From: Rhodoluna sp.
GTDB lineage: Bacteria > Actinomycetota > Actinomycetes > Actinomycetales > Microbacteriaceae
Length of the DNA stretch: 6,232 nucleotides
Reading direction: 5' to 3'
NCBI GenBank assembly: GCA_026393335.1
Contig: JAPLAJ010000167.1
Coordinates: forward strand, 1 to 6,232
Under the pieces are notes generated by a model. That model did not search any database. It was not told where the DNA came from and was given only the letters and a program-made list of their open reading frames with translations. Below, in pieces: positions 5,717-6,232 of the stretch; the first letter of the stretch is position 1; each line of letters opens with the position of its first letter. Both the position numbers and the translations under genes were made by a program.

Positions 5717-6232
5717 CTATTTGAAGTTCGGACCAAAGGCCTCTGTCAGGGTCACCGATTGCAAACCCCTAGACTTCATTATCTGTTGAATCTGGATTAG
5801 GGCTCTTTGAGATTTCAACTTGTTGCAGTGGTCAATAACAATTCGCCCATCTGCAATCCACTTCTTGGCAAATTCAACTATTCGATCATCTGATACACCA
5901 AAGTTATCGCCAAAGCTGCCGTACCACATAGTTGGCACTGTGTAACCTAGGTCTGCAGCAGCCGAACGCACTTTAGCATTTGATATTCCATAAGGCGGTC
6001 TAAAGTATGGTCTTGCGTCATAACCAAATTCATCAAGTAAAAAGTTGTGACAACCCATGAGTTCGTTCTTTACTTGTTGTGAACTCAACGTGGTCAGATC
6101 TTTATGTCTGACAGTGTGATTTCCTAACTGAATACTGCCTGCTTCTAGCAATCTAGCTATCTTTTTGGAATGGGTGCGCCAAGAGTCATAACCACTTGTC
6201 ACAAACAAAGTTAGGTGATGCACTCCCTTTTC
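5717..6232 (-). CDS. Polysaccharide deacetylase (NodB homology domain), N-terminus beyond the window
   Basis: C-terminal part (about 171 residues) of a carbohydrate esterase family 4 / NodB-type deacetylase, enzymes that remove N- or O-acetyl groups from peptidoglycan, chitin-like or other glycans, usually outside the membrane. The frame is open to the right edge (codons for E, K, G precede the GTG at 6223), and the first NodB motif (TFDDG, with the catalytic base Asp) would lie upstream, so that GTG is not the real start. Counting from it, motif 2 HTVRH is at 36-40 (6104-6118) with both metal-binding His. Motif 3 FRPPYG is at 74-79. The region of motif 4 reads WYGSFGDN (101-108 approximately), a departure from the usual DxxDW. 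Motif 5 with H132 is in GRIVIDH. HTxxH plus RPPYG argue against the related PuuE allantoinases. Any signal peptide or anchor lies outside the window. Its stop is 17 nt before the GGT-like gene. Confidence 0.87.
   Translation of the reverse strand, partial: EKGVHHLTLFVTSGYDSWRTHSKKIARLLEAGSIQLGNHTVRHKDLTTLSSQQVKNELMGCHNFLLDEFGYDARPYFRPPYGISNAKVRSAAADLGYTVPTMWYGSFGDNFGVSDDRIVEFAKKWIADGRIVIDHCNKLKSQRALIQIQQIMKSRGLQSVTLTEAFGPNFK

Noticed and set aside
5717..6223. PuuE-type allantoinase paired with an HpxW-like amidase (purine breakdown cluster)
   Set aside because: The idea is attractive because HpxW belongs to purine catabolism, but the HTVRH and FRPPYG motifs are those of glycan deacetylases and no other purine genes are visible.

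Overview
The window looks like a piece of an actinobacterial chromosome with unusually low G+C (low to mid 40s percent from sampling a few lines by eye; not computed). Two things point to Actinobacteria. The first is the tightly packed order aroA-rsgA-hisN. The second is the actinobacterial style of the proteins: the basic DESDIR/RPRTKTRP N-terminus of RsgA, the GELAP motif in AroA, and a HisN of the inositol-monophosphatase type. A low-GC freshwater actinobacterium (acI/Nanopelagicales-like or a small Microbacteriaceae) would fit, but that lineage call is inference.

Left half, plus strand (1-2412): a housekeeping block read left to right. It holds the 3' part of aroA (EPSP synthase, shikimate pathway), complete rsgA (ribosome small-subunit maturation GTPase, starting on a TTG that overlaps the aroA stop) and complete hisN (histidinol-phosphate phosphatase, last gene of the block). 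The genes overlap by 4 nt and are spaced by 9 nt, so they are almost certainly co-transcribed.

Right half, minus strand (2415-6232): three genes transcribed right to left, towards hisN. First comes a NodB-type polysaccharide deacetylase whose N-terminus lies outside the window. It is followed after 16-17 nt by a cytoplasmic gamma-glutamyltransferase-fold Ntn hydrolase, and then after an 87-nt gap by a Sec-exported FAD-dependent oxidoreductase of the FAD_oxidored (PF12831-like) type. The gap carries a perfect 10-bp inverted repeat with a 3-nt loop, a strong Shine-Dalgarno and a weak candidate promoter. The oxidoreductase and hisN converge with only 2 nt between their stop codons.

The most interesting points are in the right half. 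The GGT-fold protein keeps the autoprocessing/catalytic Thr-Thr but lacks nearly all the residues that hold the gamma-glutamyl group in E. coli GGT, and its lid loop is short. This suggests an amidohydrolase of unknown substrate rather than a glutathione hydrolase. The oxidoreductase has a Sec signal without a twin-arginine motif, although flavoproteins usually fold with cofactor in the cytoplasm. No RNA genes, CRISPR arrays, insertion sequences or origins were seen. Apart from the 87-nt gap there is essentially no non-coding DNA.
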